Of a DNA stretch of 64,000 nucleotides, positions 11,665-23,727 are shown in pieces (positions within the stretch are counted from its first letter, which is position 1; each line of letters begins with the position of its first letter). Under the pieces are notes generated by a model, which had not been told where the DNA came from, did not search any database, and worked only from the letters and a program-made list of their open reading frames with translations. The position numbers and the translations under genes are program-made. The stretch spans positions 1 through 64,000 of the forward strand of contig CALNHX010000281.1 of assembly GCA_940337035.1 (NCBI GenBank). Reading direction: 5' to 3'. Origin of the DNA: Agriotes lineatus. Lineage: Eukaryota > Arthropoda > Insecta > Coleoptera > Elateridae.

Positions 11665-13860
11665 TGGCCACTACTGTGACGTTGTGGCCACTACTGTGAC
11701 GAAGTTGCCACGACTGTGACGAAGTACTATTACTGTGACGGAGTGGCCACTACTGTGACGAAGCTGCCAAGACTGTGACGAAGTGTCATTACTGTGACGG
11801 AGTGGCCACTAATGGGACGAAGTTGCCACGACTGTGGCGGAGTAGCGACTTCAGTGACGGAGTGGCCACTACTGTTACGGAGTGGTTACGACTGTGCCCT
11901 AGTGGCCACGACTGTGACGGGGCGTCTACGACTGTGACGGAGTGGCCACGACTGTGACGGAGTGGCGACTTCAGTAACGGAGTGGCCACTACTGTTACGG
12001 AGGGGTTACGACTGTGCCCTAGTGGCCACGACTGTAACGGAGCGGCTACGACTGTGACAGAGTGGCCACAACTGTGACGGAGTGGCCACTTCAGTGACGG
12101 AGTGGCCACGACTGTAACGGGGTGGCCACTACTGTGATTGAGTGGCCGCGACCGTGACTTGGTGGCTACGACTGTAACGGACTGGCCACTACTGTGATGG
12201 AGTGGCTACTACTGTGACGGGGTGGCCACTGCTGTGACGAAATAGCCACGACCGTGACGGAGTGGCCACGACTGCGACGGTTTGGTCTCGACTGTGACGG
12301 AGTGGCCACTACTGTGACGAAGTGTCCACTGCTGTGACGGAATGGCCACTGCTGTAACGAAGTGGCCATTACTGTGCCGGAATAACCAATACTGTGACGG
12401 AGTGGCCACTACTGTGACGGGGTCGCCACGACTGTGACGGTTTGGCCTTGACTGCGACGGAGTGTTCACTACTTTGACGAAGTGCCCACTACTGTAACGG
12501 AGTGGCCACTACTGTGACAAAGTGGCCACTACTGTGCCGGAATAACCAATACTCTGACGGAGTGGCCACAACTGTCATAGACAGGCCACTACTGTAACGG
12601 AGTGGCACTACTGTGCCGGAGTAGCCATGACTGTGAAAGAGTGACCACGACTGTAATGGAGTAGCTACGACTGTGACGGAGTGGCTACGACTGTGATGCA
12701 GTGGCCGCGACTGTGACGTAGTGGCCAGTACTGTGACAAAGTGGCCACGACTGTAACGCAGTGGCCGCGAATGTGACGTAGTGGCCAGTTCTGTGACAAA
12801 GTGGCCACGACTGTGACGGAGTGGCCACGACTGTGACGGGGTGGCCACTGCTGTGACGAAGTGGCCACGACCGTGACGGAGTGGCCACTACTGTGACGAA
12901 GTTGCCACGACTGTGACGAAGTGCCATTACTGTGACGGAGTGGCCACTTTAGTGACGGAGGGGCCATTTCTGTAACGGGGTGCCAACTTCAGTAACGGAG
13001 TGGTCATTTCTGTAACGGAGTGGCCACTTCAGTGACGGAGTGGCCACTTCTGTAACGGGGTGGCCACTTCTGTAACGGGATGGCCACTACAGTGACGGTG
13101 TGGCCACGACTGTGACGGAGTGGCCACTACTGTGACAAAGTTGCCACGACTGTGACGAAGTGCCATTACTGTGACGGAGTGGCCATTACTGGGACGAAGT
13201 TGCCACGACTGTGGCGGAGTGGCGATTCCAGTGACGGAGTGGCCACTACTGTTACGGAGTAATTACGACTGTGCCCTACTGGCCACGATTGTGACGGAGC
13301 GGCGACGACTGTGACGGAGTGGCCACTTTAGTGACGGAGGGGCCATTTCTGTAACGGGGTGCCAACTTCAGTAACGGAGTGGCCATTTCTGTAACGGAGT
13401 GGCCACTTTAGTGACGGAGTGGCCACTTCTGTAACGGGGTGGCCACTTCTGTAACGGGATGGCCACTACTGTGACGGTGTGGCCACGACTGTGACGGAGT
13501 GGCCACTACTGTAACAAAGTTGCCACGACTGTGACGAAGTGCCATTACTGTAACGGAGTGGCCATTACTGAAACGAAGTTGCTACGAGTGTGGCGGAGTG
13601 GCGACTCCAGTGACGGAGTGGCCACTACTGTTACGGAATAATTACGACTGTGTCCTACTGGCCACGATTGTGACGGAGCGGCGACGACTGTGACGGAGTG
13701 GCCACTTCAGTGACGGAGTGGCCACGACTGTAACGGACTGTCCACGACTGTGACGGAGTGGCCACTACTGTGACGTTGTGGCCACTACTGTGACGAAGTT
13801 GCCACGACTGTGACGAAGTACTATTACTGTGACGGAGTGGCCACTACTGTGACGAAGCTG
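11665..13860. repeat. C-type block joined to C/B-like fragments
   Basis: The part from 11665 to about 12664 repeats 2960-3960 at an offset of 8,705, or 8,704 after the private base at 3757. At about 12665 the offset drops to 7,924. The copy therefore skips 780 bp (39 units, including the D fragment) that are present at 3961-4740. An intact LTR target unit lies at 12526-12535. Confidence 0.85.
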
Positions 13861-15075
13861 CCAAGACTGTGACGAAGTGTCATTACTGTGACGGAGTGGC
13901 CACTAATGGGACGAAGTTGCCACGACTGTGGCGGAGTAGCGACTTCAGTGACGGAGTGGCCACTACTGTTACGGAGTGGTTACGCCTGTGCCCTAGTGGC
14001 CACGACTGTGACGGGGCGTCTACGACTGTGACGGAGTGGCCACGACTGTGACGGAGTGGCCACTACTGTGACGAACTGCCACGACTGTTACAAACTACCA
14101 TTCCTGTGACGGAGTGGCCACTACTGTGACGATGTTGCCAAGACTGTGACGAAGTGCCATTACTGTCACGGAGTGGCCACTACCGGGACGAAGTTGCAAC
14201 GACTGTAGCGGAGTGGCGACTTCAGTAACGGAGTGGCCACTACTGTTACGGAGGGGTTACGACTGTGCCCTAGTGGCCACGCCTGTAACGGAGCGGCTAC
14301 GACTGTGACGGAGTGGCCACAACTGTGATGGAGTGGTTACTACTGTGACGGGGTGGCCACTGCTGTGACGAAATAGCCACGACCGTGACGGAGTGGCCAC
14401 GACTGCGACGGTTTGGTCTCGACTGTGACGGAGTGGCCACTACTGTGACGAAGTGTTCACTACTGTGACGGAATGGCCACTGCTGTAACGAAGTGGCCAT
14501 TACTGTGCCGGAATAACCAATACTGTGACGGAGTGGCCACTACTGTGACGGAGTGGCCACTACTGTGACGGGGTCGCCACGACTGTGACGGTTTGGCCTT
14601 GACTGCGACGGAGTGTTCACTACTTTGACGAAGTGCCCACTACTGTAACGGAGTGGCCACTACTGTGACAAAGTGCCCACTACTGTGCCGGAATAACCAA
14701 TACTCTGACGGAGTGGCCACAACTGTCATAGACAGGCCACTACTGTAACGGAGTGGCACTACTGTGCCGGAGTAGCCATGACTGTGAAAGAGTGACCACG
14801 ACTGTAATGGAGTAGCTACGACTGTGACGGAGTGGCTACGACTGTGATGCAGTGGCCGCGACTGTGACGTAGTGGCCAGTACTGTGACAAAGTGGCCACG
14901 ACTGTAACGCAGTGGCCGCGAATGTGACGTAGTGGCCAGTTCTGTGACAAAGTGGTCACGACTGTGACGGAGTGGCCACGACTGTGACGGAGTGACCACT
15001 GCTCTGACGAAGTGGCCACGACCGTGACGGAGTGGCCACTTCAGTGACGGAGTGGCCACTTCTGTAACGGGGTGG
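13861..15075. repeat. C-type satellite block, further copy
   Basis: This copies 5941-7150 at a constant offset of 7,924 bp, including GTGCCGGAATAACC near 14686 and GTCATAGACAGGCC near 14728. An intact LTR target unit is at 14677-14686. Confidence 0.87.
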
Positions 15076-16130
15076 CCACTTCAGTGACGGAGTGGCCACG
15101 ACTGTGACGAAATGGCCACTTCAGTGACGGAGTGGCCACTTCTGTAACGGGGTAGCCACTTCTGTAGCGGGGTGGCCATTACTTTGACGGAGTGGTTATG
15201 ACTGTGACGGAGTGGCCACGACTGTGACGAAATGGCCACTTCAGTGACGGAGTAGCCACTTCTGTAACGGGGTGGCCGCTTCAGTGACGGAGTGGCCACT
15301 TCTCTAACGGGGTGGCCATTTCTGTAACGGGGTGGCCACTACTTTGACGGAGTGGTTATGACTGTGACGGAGTGGCCACGACTGTGAAGAAGTGGCCACT
15401 TCAGTGACGGAGTGGCCACTTCTGTAACGGGGTGGCCACTTTAGTGACGGAGTGGCCATTTCTCTAACGGGGTGGCCACTTTAGTGACGGAGTGGCCATT
15501 TCTGTAACGGGGTGGCCACTACTGTGACGGAGTGGTTATGACTGTGACGGAGTGGCCACGACTGTGACAAAGTGGCCACTACTGTTACGGAGTGGCCACT
15601 ACTGTGACGGTGTGGCCACGACTGTAATGAAGTGGCCACGACTGTAACGTTGTGGTTACTTCAGTGACGAAGTGGCCACTTTTGTAACGGGGTGGCCACT
15701 TCGGTGACGGGTGGCCACGACTGTGGCGGAGTGGCCACTTTTGTAACGGAGTGGCCACTTCTGTAACGGGGTGGCCACTTCAGTGACGGAGTGGCCACTT
15801 CTGTAACGGCATGGCCACTTCAGTGACGAAGTGGCCACTACTGTTACGGAGTGGCCACTACTGTGACGGTGTGGCCACGACAGTGACGGAGTGGCCACGA
15901 CTGTGACGAAGTGGTTACTTCAGTGACGAAGTGGCCACTTTTATAACGGGGTGGCCACTTCAGTGACGGGTGGCCACGACTGTGGCGGAGTGGGCACTTC
16001 TGTAACGGAGTGGCCACTTCTGTAACGGGGTAGCCACCTCTGTAACGGGGTGGCCACTACTTTGACGGAGTGGTTATGACTGTGACGGAGTAGCCACGAC
16101 TGTTACGAAGTGGCCACTTCAGTGACGGAG
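15076..16130. repeat. D-type satellite block, long form
   Basis: The block has TTCTGTAGCGGGG near 15162, the 19-bp unit TGACGGGTGG at 15704-15713 and again near 15966, and TAACGGCATGGCC near 15805. The second 19-bp unit and its neighbours are the 80 bp that the copy at 7151 lacks. Confidence 0.87.
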
Positions 16131-17600
16131 TGGTTATAACTGTGACGGAGTGGCCACGACTGTGACGATGTGGCCACTTCTGTAACGGAGTGACCACTTT
16201 TGTAACGGGTTGGCCACTTCAGTGACGGAGTGACCACTTTTGTAACGGGGTGGCCACTTCAGTGATGGAGTGGCCACGACTGTGGCAAAGTGGCCACTTC
16301 TGTAACGGGGTGGCCACATCTGTAACGGGGTGGCCATTTTTGTAACGGGGTGGCCACTACTGTGACGGAGTGGTTATGACTGTGACGGAGTAGCCACGAC
16401 TGTGACGAAGTGGCCACTTTAGAGACGGAATGAATACTTCTGTAACGGGGTGGCCACTTCAGTGACGGAGTGGCTACTTCTGTAACAAGGTGGCCACTTC
16501 TGTAACGGGGTGGCCACTTCTGTAACGGGGTGGACACTACTTTGACGGAGTGGGTATGACTGTGACGGAGAGGCCACGACTGTGACAAAGTGGCCACTTC
16601 AGTGTCGGAGTGGCCATTTCTGTAACGGGGTGGCCACTTCAGTGACGGAGTGGCCACGACTGTGGCGGAGTGGCCACTTCTGTAACGGGGTGGCCATTTC
16701 TGTAACGGGGTGGCCACTACTGTGACGAGGTGGTTATGACTCTGACGGAGTGGCCACGACTGTGACAAAGTGGCCACTTCAGTGACGGAATGGCCACTTC
16801 TGTAAGGGGGTGGTCACTTCAGTGACGGAGTGGCCACTTCTGTAACGGGGTGGCCACTACTTTGACGGAGTGGTTATGACTGTGACGGAGTAGCCACGAC
16901 TGTGACGAAGTGGCCACTTTAGTGACGGAGTGGCCACTTCTGTAACGGGGTGGCCACTTCAGTGACGGAGTGTCTACGACTGTGGCGGAGTGACCATTTC
17001 TGTAACGGGTTGGCCACATCTCTAACGAGGTGGCCACTACTGTGATGGAGTGGTTATGACTGTGACGGAGTGGCAACGACTGTAACGAAGTGGCCACTTC
17101 AGTGACGGAATGGCCACTTCTGTAACGGGGTGGCCACTAATGTTGCGGAGTGGTTAAGGCTGTGACGAAGTGGCCACGACTGTGACGAAGTGGCCACTTC
17201 AGTGACGGAGTGGCCACTTCTGTAACGGGGTGGCCACTTCAGTGACGGAGTGGCCACGACTGTGGCGGAGTGGCCACTTCTGTAACGGGGTGGCCACTTC
17301 TGTAACGGGGTGGCCACTACTGTGACGGAGTGGTTATGACTGTAACGGAGTGGCCACGACTGTGACGAAGTGGCCACTTCAGTGACGGAGTGGCCACTTC
17401 TGTAACGGGGTAGCCACTTCAGTGACGGAGTGGCCACTTCTGTAACGGGGTGGCCACTTCTGTAACGGGGTGGCCACAACTTTGACGGAGTGGTTATGAC
17501 TGTGACGGAGTAGCCACGACTGTGACGAAGTGGCCACTTTAGTGACGGCGTGGCCACTTCTGTAACGGGGTGGCCACTACAGTGACGGAGTGGCCACTTC
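16131..17600. repeat. A-type satellite block, first half
   Basis: It repeats 8131-9600 at an offset of 8,003-8,004 and is nearly identical. The stretch 17099-17557 has the same conceptual translation as 9095-9553, 21215-21673, 24693-25151 and 34495-34953. The block stops before the later A landmarks and runs into a locally duplicated stretch. Confidence 0.88.
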
Positions 17601-18075
17601 TGTAACTAGGTGGCCACTTTAGTGACGGAGTAGCCACGACTGTGACGAAGTGGCCACTTTAGTGACGGCGTGGCCACTTCTGTAACGGGGTGGCCACTAC
17701 AGTGACGGCGTGGCCACTTCTGTAACGGGGTGGCCACTTCAGTGACGGAGTGGCCACTTCTGTAACGGGGTGGCCACTTCTGTAACGGGGTGGCCACAAC
17801 TTTGACGGAGTGGTTATGACTGTGACGGAGTAGCCACGACTGTGACGAAGTGGCCACTTTAGTGACGGCGTGGCCACTTCTGTAACGGGGTGGCCACTTC
17901 AGTGACGGAGTGGCCACTTCTGTAACGGGGTGGCCACTTCTGTAACGGGGTGGCCACAACTTTGACGGAGTGGTTATGACTGTGACGGAGTGGCCACGAC
18001 TGTAATGAAGTGGCCACTTCAGTGACGGAGTGGCCACTTCTGTAACGGGGTGGCCACTTCTGTAACGGGGTGGCC
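17601..18075. repeat. Short-period local duplications at the end of an A block
   Basis: The landmark TTTAGTGACGGCGTGGCC, normally single, occurs near 17540, 17660 and 17860, with a related TACAGTGACGGCGTGG near 17700. The spacings are 120 and 200 bp. The CAACTTTGACGG unit recurs near 17475, 17795 and 17955. This is a nest of recent small unequal exchanges. Confidence 0.8.
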
Positions 18076-18720
18076 ACTACTGTGACGGTGTGGCCACGAC
18101 TGTGACGGAGTAGCCACTACTGTGACAAAGTTGCCACGACTGTGACGAAGTGCCATTACTGTGACGGAGTGGCCACTACTGGGACGAAGTTGCCACGACT
18201 GTGGCGGAGTGCGACTCCAGTGACGGAGTGGCCATTACTGTGACGGAATGGCCACTACTTGGACGAAGTTGCCACGACTGTGACGGAGTGGCCACTTTAG
18301 TGACGGAGTGGCCACGACTGTAACGGAGTGGCCACTACTGTGACGGAGTGGCCACTTCAGTGACGGAGTGGCCACTTCTGTAACGGGGTGGCCACTTCTG
18401 TAACGGGGTGGCCACTACTGTTACGGAGTGGTTACGACTGTGCCCTACTGGCCACGATTGTGACGGAGCGGCGACGACTGTGACGGAGTGGCCACGACTG
18501 TGGCGGACTGGCCACTTCTGTAACGAGGTGGCCATTTCTGTAACGGGGTGGCCACTACTGTGACGTTGTGGCCACTACTGTGACAAAGTGGCCACTTCTG
18601 TAACGGAGTGGCCACTTCTGTAACGCGGTGGCCACTTTAGTGACGGAGTGGCCACTTCTGTAACGGGGTGGCCACTACTGTGACGGAGTGGTTATGACTG
18701 TGACGGAGTGGCCACGACTG
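18076..18720. repeat. B-type satellite block with a short A-like tail
   Basis: The B landmarks GAAGTGCCATTAC (about 18148) and GTGCCCTACTGG (about 18439) are present. The TTCTGTAACGAGGTGG variant near 18523 is shared with the block at 301 (near 745). No inverted island follows. Confidence 0.82.
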
Positions 18721-19270
18721 TGACGAAGTGGCTACGACTGTGATGCAGTGGCCGCGACTGTGACGTAGTGGCCAGTACTGTGACAAAGTGGCCACGACTG
18801 TAACGCAGTGGCCGCGAATGTGACGTAGTGGCCAGTTCTGTGACAAAGTGGTCACGACTGTAACGCAGTGGCCGCGAATGTGACGTAGTGGCCAGTTCTG
18901 TGACAAAGTGGCCACGACTGTAACGCAGTGGCCGCGAATGTGACGTAGTGGCCAGTTCTGTGACAAAGTGGTCACGACTGTGACGGAGTGGCCACGACTG
19001 TAATGGAGTAGCTACGACTGTGACGGAGTGGCTACGACTGTGATGCAGTGGCCGCGACTGTGACGTAGTGGCCAGTACTGTGACAAAGTGGCCACGACTG
19101 TAACGCAGTGGCCGCGAATGTGACGTAGTGGCCAGTTCTGTGACAAAGTGGTCACGACTGTGACGGAGTGGCCACGACTGTGACGGAGTGACCACTGCTC
19201 TGACGAAGTGGCCACGACCGTGACGGAGTGGCCACTTCAGTGACGGAGTGGCCACTTCTGTAACGGGGTG
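18721..19270. repeat. C fragment expanded by 60-bp and 300-bp tandem duplication
   Basis: The three-unit segment with TAACGCAGTGGCCGCGAATG and GTGACGTAGTGGCCAGTTC occurs three times in tandem (18781-18960). The other C blocks have it once. The larger unit starting GCTACGACTGTGATGCAGTG recurs at 18731 and 19031, a period of 300 bp or 15 units. The block is entered from an A-like unit and lacks the GTGCCGGAATAACC landmarks. Confidence 0.87.
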
Positions 19271-20329
19271 GCCACTTCAGTGACGGAGTGGCCACGACTG
19301 TGACGAAATGGCCACTTCAGTGACGGAGTGGCCACTTCTGTAACGGGGTAGCCACTTCTGTAGCGGGGTGGCCATTACTTTGACGGAGTGGTTATGACTG
19401 TGACGGAGTGGCCACGACTGTGACGAAATGGCCACTTCAGTGACGGAGTAGCCACTTCTGTAACGGGGTGGCCGCTTCAGTGACGGAGTGGCCACTTCTC
19501 TAACGGGGTGGCCATTTCTGTAACGGGGTGGCCACTACTTTGACGGAGTGGTTATGACTGTGACGGAGTGGCCACGACTGTGAAGAAGTGGCCACTTCAG
19601 TGACGGAGTGGCCACTTCTGTAACGGGGTGGCCACTTTAGTGACGGAGTGGCCATTTCTCTAACGGGGTGGCCACTTTAGTGACGGAGTGGCCATTTCTG
19701 TAACGGGGTGGCCACTACTGTGACGGAGTGGTTATGACTGTGACAGAGTGGCCACGACTGTGACAAAGTGGCCACTACTGTTACGGAGTGGCCACTACTG
19801 TGACGGTGTGGCCACGACTGTAACGAAGTGGCCACGACTGTAACGTTGTGGTTACTTCAGTGACGAAGTGGCCACTTTTGTAACGGGGTGGCCACTTCAG
19901 TGACGGGTGGCCACGACTGTGGCGGAGTGGCCACTTTTGTAACGGAGTGGCCACTTCTGTAACGGGGTGGCCACTTCAGTGACGGAGTGGCCACTTCTGT
20001 AACGGCATGGCCACTTCAGTGACGAAGTGGCCACTACTGTTACGGAGTGGCCACTACTGTGACGGTGTGGCCACGACAGTGACGGAGTGGCCACGACTGT
20101 GACGAAGTGGTTACTTCAGTGACGAAGTGGCCACTTTTATAACGGGGTGGCCACTTCAGTGACGGGTGGCCACGACTGTGGCGGAGTGGGCACTTCTGTA
20201 ACGGAGTGGCCACTTCTGTAACGGGGTAGCCACCTCTGTAACGGGGTGGCCACTACTTTGACGGAGTGGTTATGACTGTGACGGAGTAGCCACGACTGTT
20301 ACGAAGTGGCCACTTCAGTGACGGAGTGG
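19271..20329. repeat. D-type satellite block, long form
   Basis: This repeats 15076-16130 at an offset of about 4,196. The 19-bp units TGACGGGTGG are at 19901-19910 and near 20158, and TAACGGCATGGCC is near 20001. Confidence 0.87.
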
Positions 20330-23040
20330 TTATAACTGTGACGGAGTGGCCACGACTGTGACGATGTGGCCACTTCTGTAACGGAGTGACCACTTTTGTA
20401 ACGGGTTGGCCACTTCAGTGACGGAGTGACCACTTTTGTAACGGGGTGGCCACTTCAGTGATGGAGTGGCCACGACTGTGGCAAAGTGGCCACTTCTGTA
20501 ACGGGGTGGCCACATCTGTAACGGGGTGGCCATTTTTGTAACGGGGTGGCCACTACTGTGACGGAGTGGTTATGACTGTGACGGAGTAGCCACGACTGTG
20601 ACGAAGTGGCCACTTTAGAGACGGAATGAATACTTCTGTAACGGGGTGATCACTTCAGTGACGGAGTGGCTACTTCTGTAACAAGGTGGCCACTTCTGTA
20701 ACGGGGTGGCCACTTCTGTAACGGGGTGGACACTACTTTGACGGAGTGGGTATGACTGTGACGGAGAGGCCACGACTGTGACAAAGTGGCCACTTCAGTG
20801 TCGGAGTGGCCATTTCTGTAACGGGGTGGCCACTACTGTGACGAGGTGGTTATGACTCTGACGGAGTGGCCACGACTGTGACAAAGTGGCCACTTCAGTG
20901 ACGGAATGACCACTTCTGTAAGGGGGTGGTCACTTCAGTGACGGAGTGGCCACTTCTGTAACGGGGTGGCCACTACTTTGACGGAGTGGTTATGACTGTG
21001 ACGGAGTAGCCACGACTGTGACGAAGTGGCCACTTTAGTGACGGAGTGGCCACTTCTGTAACGGGGTGGCCACTTCAGTGACGGAGTGTCTACGACTGTG
21101 GCGGAGTGACCATTTCTGTAACGGGTTGGCCACATCTCTAACGAGGTGGCCACTACTGTGATGGAGTGGTTATGACTGTGACGGAGTGGCAACGACTGTA
21201 ACGAAGTGGCCACTTCAGTGACGGAATGGCCACTTCTGTAACGGGGTGGCCACTAATGTTGCGGAGTGGTTAAGGCTGTGACGAAGTGGCCACGACTGTG
21301 ACGAAGTGGCCACTTCAGTGACGGAGTGGCCACTTCTGTAACGGGGTGGCCACTTCAGTGACGGAGTGGCCACGACTGTGGCGGAGTGGCCACTTCTGTA
21401 ACGGGGTGGCCACTTCTGTAACGGGGTGGCCACTACTGTGACGGAGTGGTTATGACTGTAACGGAGTGGCCACGACTGTGACGAAGTGGCCACTTCAGTG
21501 ACGGAGTGGCCACTTCTGTAACGGGGTAGCCACTTCAGTGACGGAGTGGCCACTTCTGTAACGGGGTGGCCACTTCTGTAACGGGGTGGCCACAACTTTG
21601 ACGGAGTGGTTATGACTGTGACGGAGTAGCCACGACTGTGACGAAGTGGCCACTTTAGTGACGGCGTGGCCACTTCTGTAACGGGGTGGCCACTACAGTG
21701 ACGGAGTGGCCACTTCTGTAACTAGGTGGCCACTTTAGTGACGGAATTGCCACTTCTGTAACGGGGTGGCCACTACTGTGACGGAGTGGTTATGACTGTG
21801 ACGGAGTGGCTACGACTGTGATGAAGTGGCCACTTCAGTGACGGAGTGGCCACTTCTGTAACGGGGTGGCCACTTCAGTGACGGAGTGGCCACTTCTGTA
21901 ACGTGGTGGCCACTACTGTGACGGAGTGCTTATGACTGTGACGGAGTGGCAACGACTGTGACGAAGTGGCCACTTCAGTGTCGGAATGGCCACTTCTGTA
22001 ACGGGGTGGCCACAACTTTGACGGAGTGGTTATGACTGTGACGGAGTAGCCACGACTGTGACGAAGTGGCCACTTCAGTGACGGAGTGGCCACTTCTGTA
22101 ACGGGGTGGCCACTTCAGTGACGGAGTGGCCGCTTCTGTAACGGGGTGGCCACTTTAGTGACGGAATTGCCACTTCTGTAACGGGGTGACCACTACTGTG
22201 ACGGAGTGGTTATGACTGTGACGGAGAGGCTACGACTGTAATGAAGTGGCCACTTCAGTGACGGAGTGGCCACTTCTGTAACGGGGTGGCCACTTCAGTG
22301 ACGGAGTGGCCACTTCTGTAACGCGGTGGCCACTTTAGTGACGGAGTGGCCACTTCTGTAACGGGGTGGCCACTACTGTGACGGAGTGGTTATGACTGTG
22401 ACGGAGTGGCCACGACTGTGACGAAGTGGCCACTTCAGTGACGGAGTGGCCACTTCTGTAACGGGGTGGCCACTTCAGTAACGAAGTGGCCACGATTCTG
22501 GCGGAGTGGCCACTCCTGTAACAGGGCGGCCACTACTTTGACGGAGTGGTTATGACTGTGACGGAGTGGCCACGACTGTAACAAAGTGGCCACTTCAGTG
22601 ACGGAGTGGCCACTTCTGTAACGGGGTGGCCACTTCAGTGACGGAGTGGCCACTTCTCTAACGGGGTGGCCACTTTAGTGACGGAGTGGCCATTTCTGTA
22701 ACGAGGTGGCCACTTAAGTGACGGAGTGGCTACTTCTGTAACAAGGTGGCCACTTCAGTGACGGAGTGGCCACGACTCTGGCGGAGTGGCCACCCCTGTA
22801 ACAGGGCGGCCACTACTTTGACGGAGTGGTTATGACTGTGACGGAGTGGCCACGACTGTAATGAAGTGGCCACTTCAGTGACGGAGTGGCCACTTCTGTA
22901 ACGGGGTGGCCACTTTTGTAACGGGGTGGCCACTACTTTGACGGAGTGGTTATGACTGTGACGGAGTGGCCACGACTGTGAAGAAGTGGCCACTTCAGTG
23001 ACGGAGTGGCCACTTCTGTAACGGGGTGGCCACTTTAGTG
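20330..23040. repeat. A-type satellite block, full length
   Basis: The complete A landmark order is present, from GACGATGTGG (about 20360) through TAAGGCTGTGACG (about 21271) and CGATTCTGGCGG (about 22494) to CCCCTGTAACAGGGCGG (about 22793). It lacks 80 bp near 20840 compared with the copy at 16131, where the offset drops from 4,196 to 4,116. Confidence 0.88.
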
Positions 23041-23727
23041 ACGGAGTGGCCATTTCTCTAACGGGGTGGCCACTTTAGTGACGGAGTGGCCATTTCTGTA
23101 ACGGGGTGGCCACTACTGTGACGGAGTGGTTATGACTGTGACGGAGTGGCCACGACTGTGACAAAGTGGCCACTACTGTTACGGAGTGGCCACTACTGTG
23201 ACGGTGTGGCCACGACTGTAATGAAGTGGCCACGACTGTAACGTTGTGGTTACTTCAGTGACGAAGTGGCCACTTTTGTAACGGGGTGGCCACTTCAGTG
23301 ACGGGTGGCCACGACTGTGGCGGAGTGGCCACTTTTGTAACGGAGTGGCCACTTCTGTAACGGGGTGGCCACTTCAGTGACGGAGTGGCCACTTCTGTAA
23401 CGGCATGGCCACTTCAGTGACGAAGTGGCCACTACTGTTACGGAGTGGCCACTACTGTGACGGTGTGGCCACGACAGTGACGGAGTGGCCACGACTGTGA
23501 CGAAGTGGTTACTTCAGTGACGAAGTGGCCACTTTTATAACGGGGTGGCCACTTCAGTGACGGGTGGCCACGACTGTGGCGGAGTGGGCACTTCTGTAAC
23601 GGAGTGGCCACTTCTGTAACGGGGTAGCCACCTCTGTAACGGGGTGGCCACTACTTTGACGGAGTGGTTATGACTGTGACGGAGTAGCCACGACTGTTAC
23701 GAAGTGGCCACTTCAGTGACGGAGTGG
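23041..23727. repeat. D-type satellite block without its opening part
   Basis: The block enters directly from an A block at the CCATTTCTCTAAC units. It carries the 19-bp unit TGACGGGTGG at 23299-23308 and near 23556, and TAACGGCATGGCC near 23399. The TGTAGCGGGG unit that opens other D blocks is absent, so the B-C part of the cycle is missing between this A block and the D block. Confidence 0.85.
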
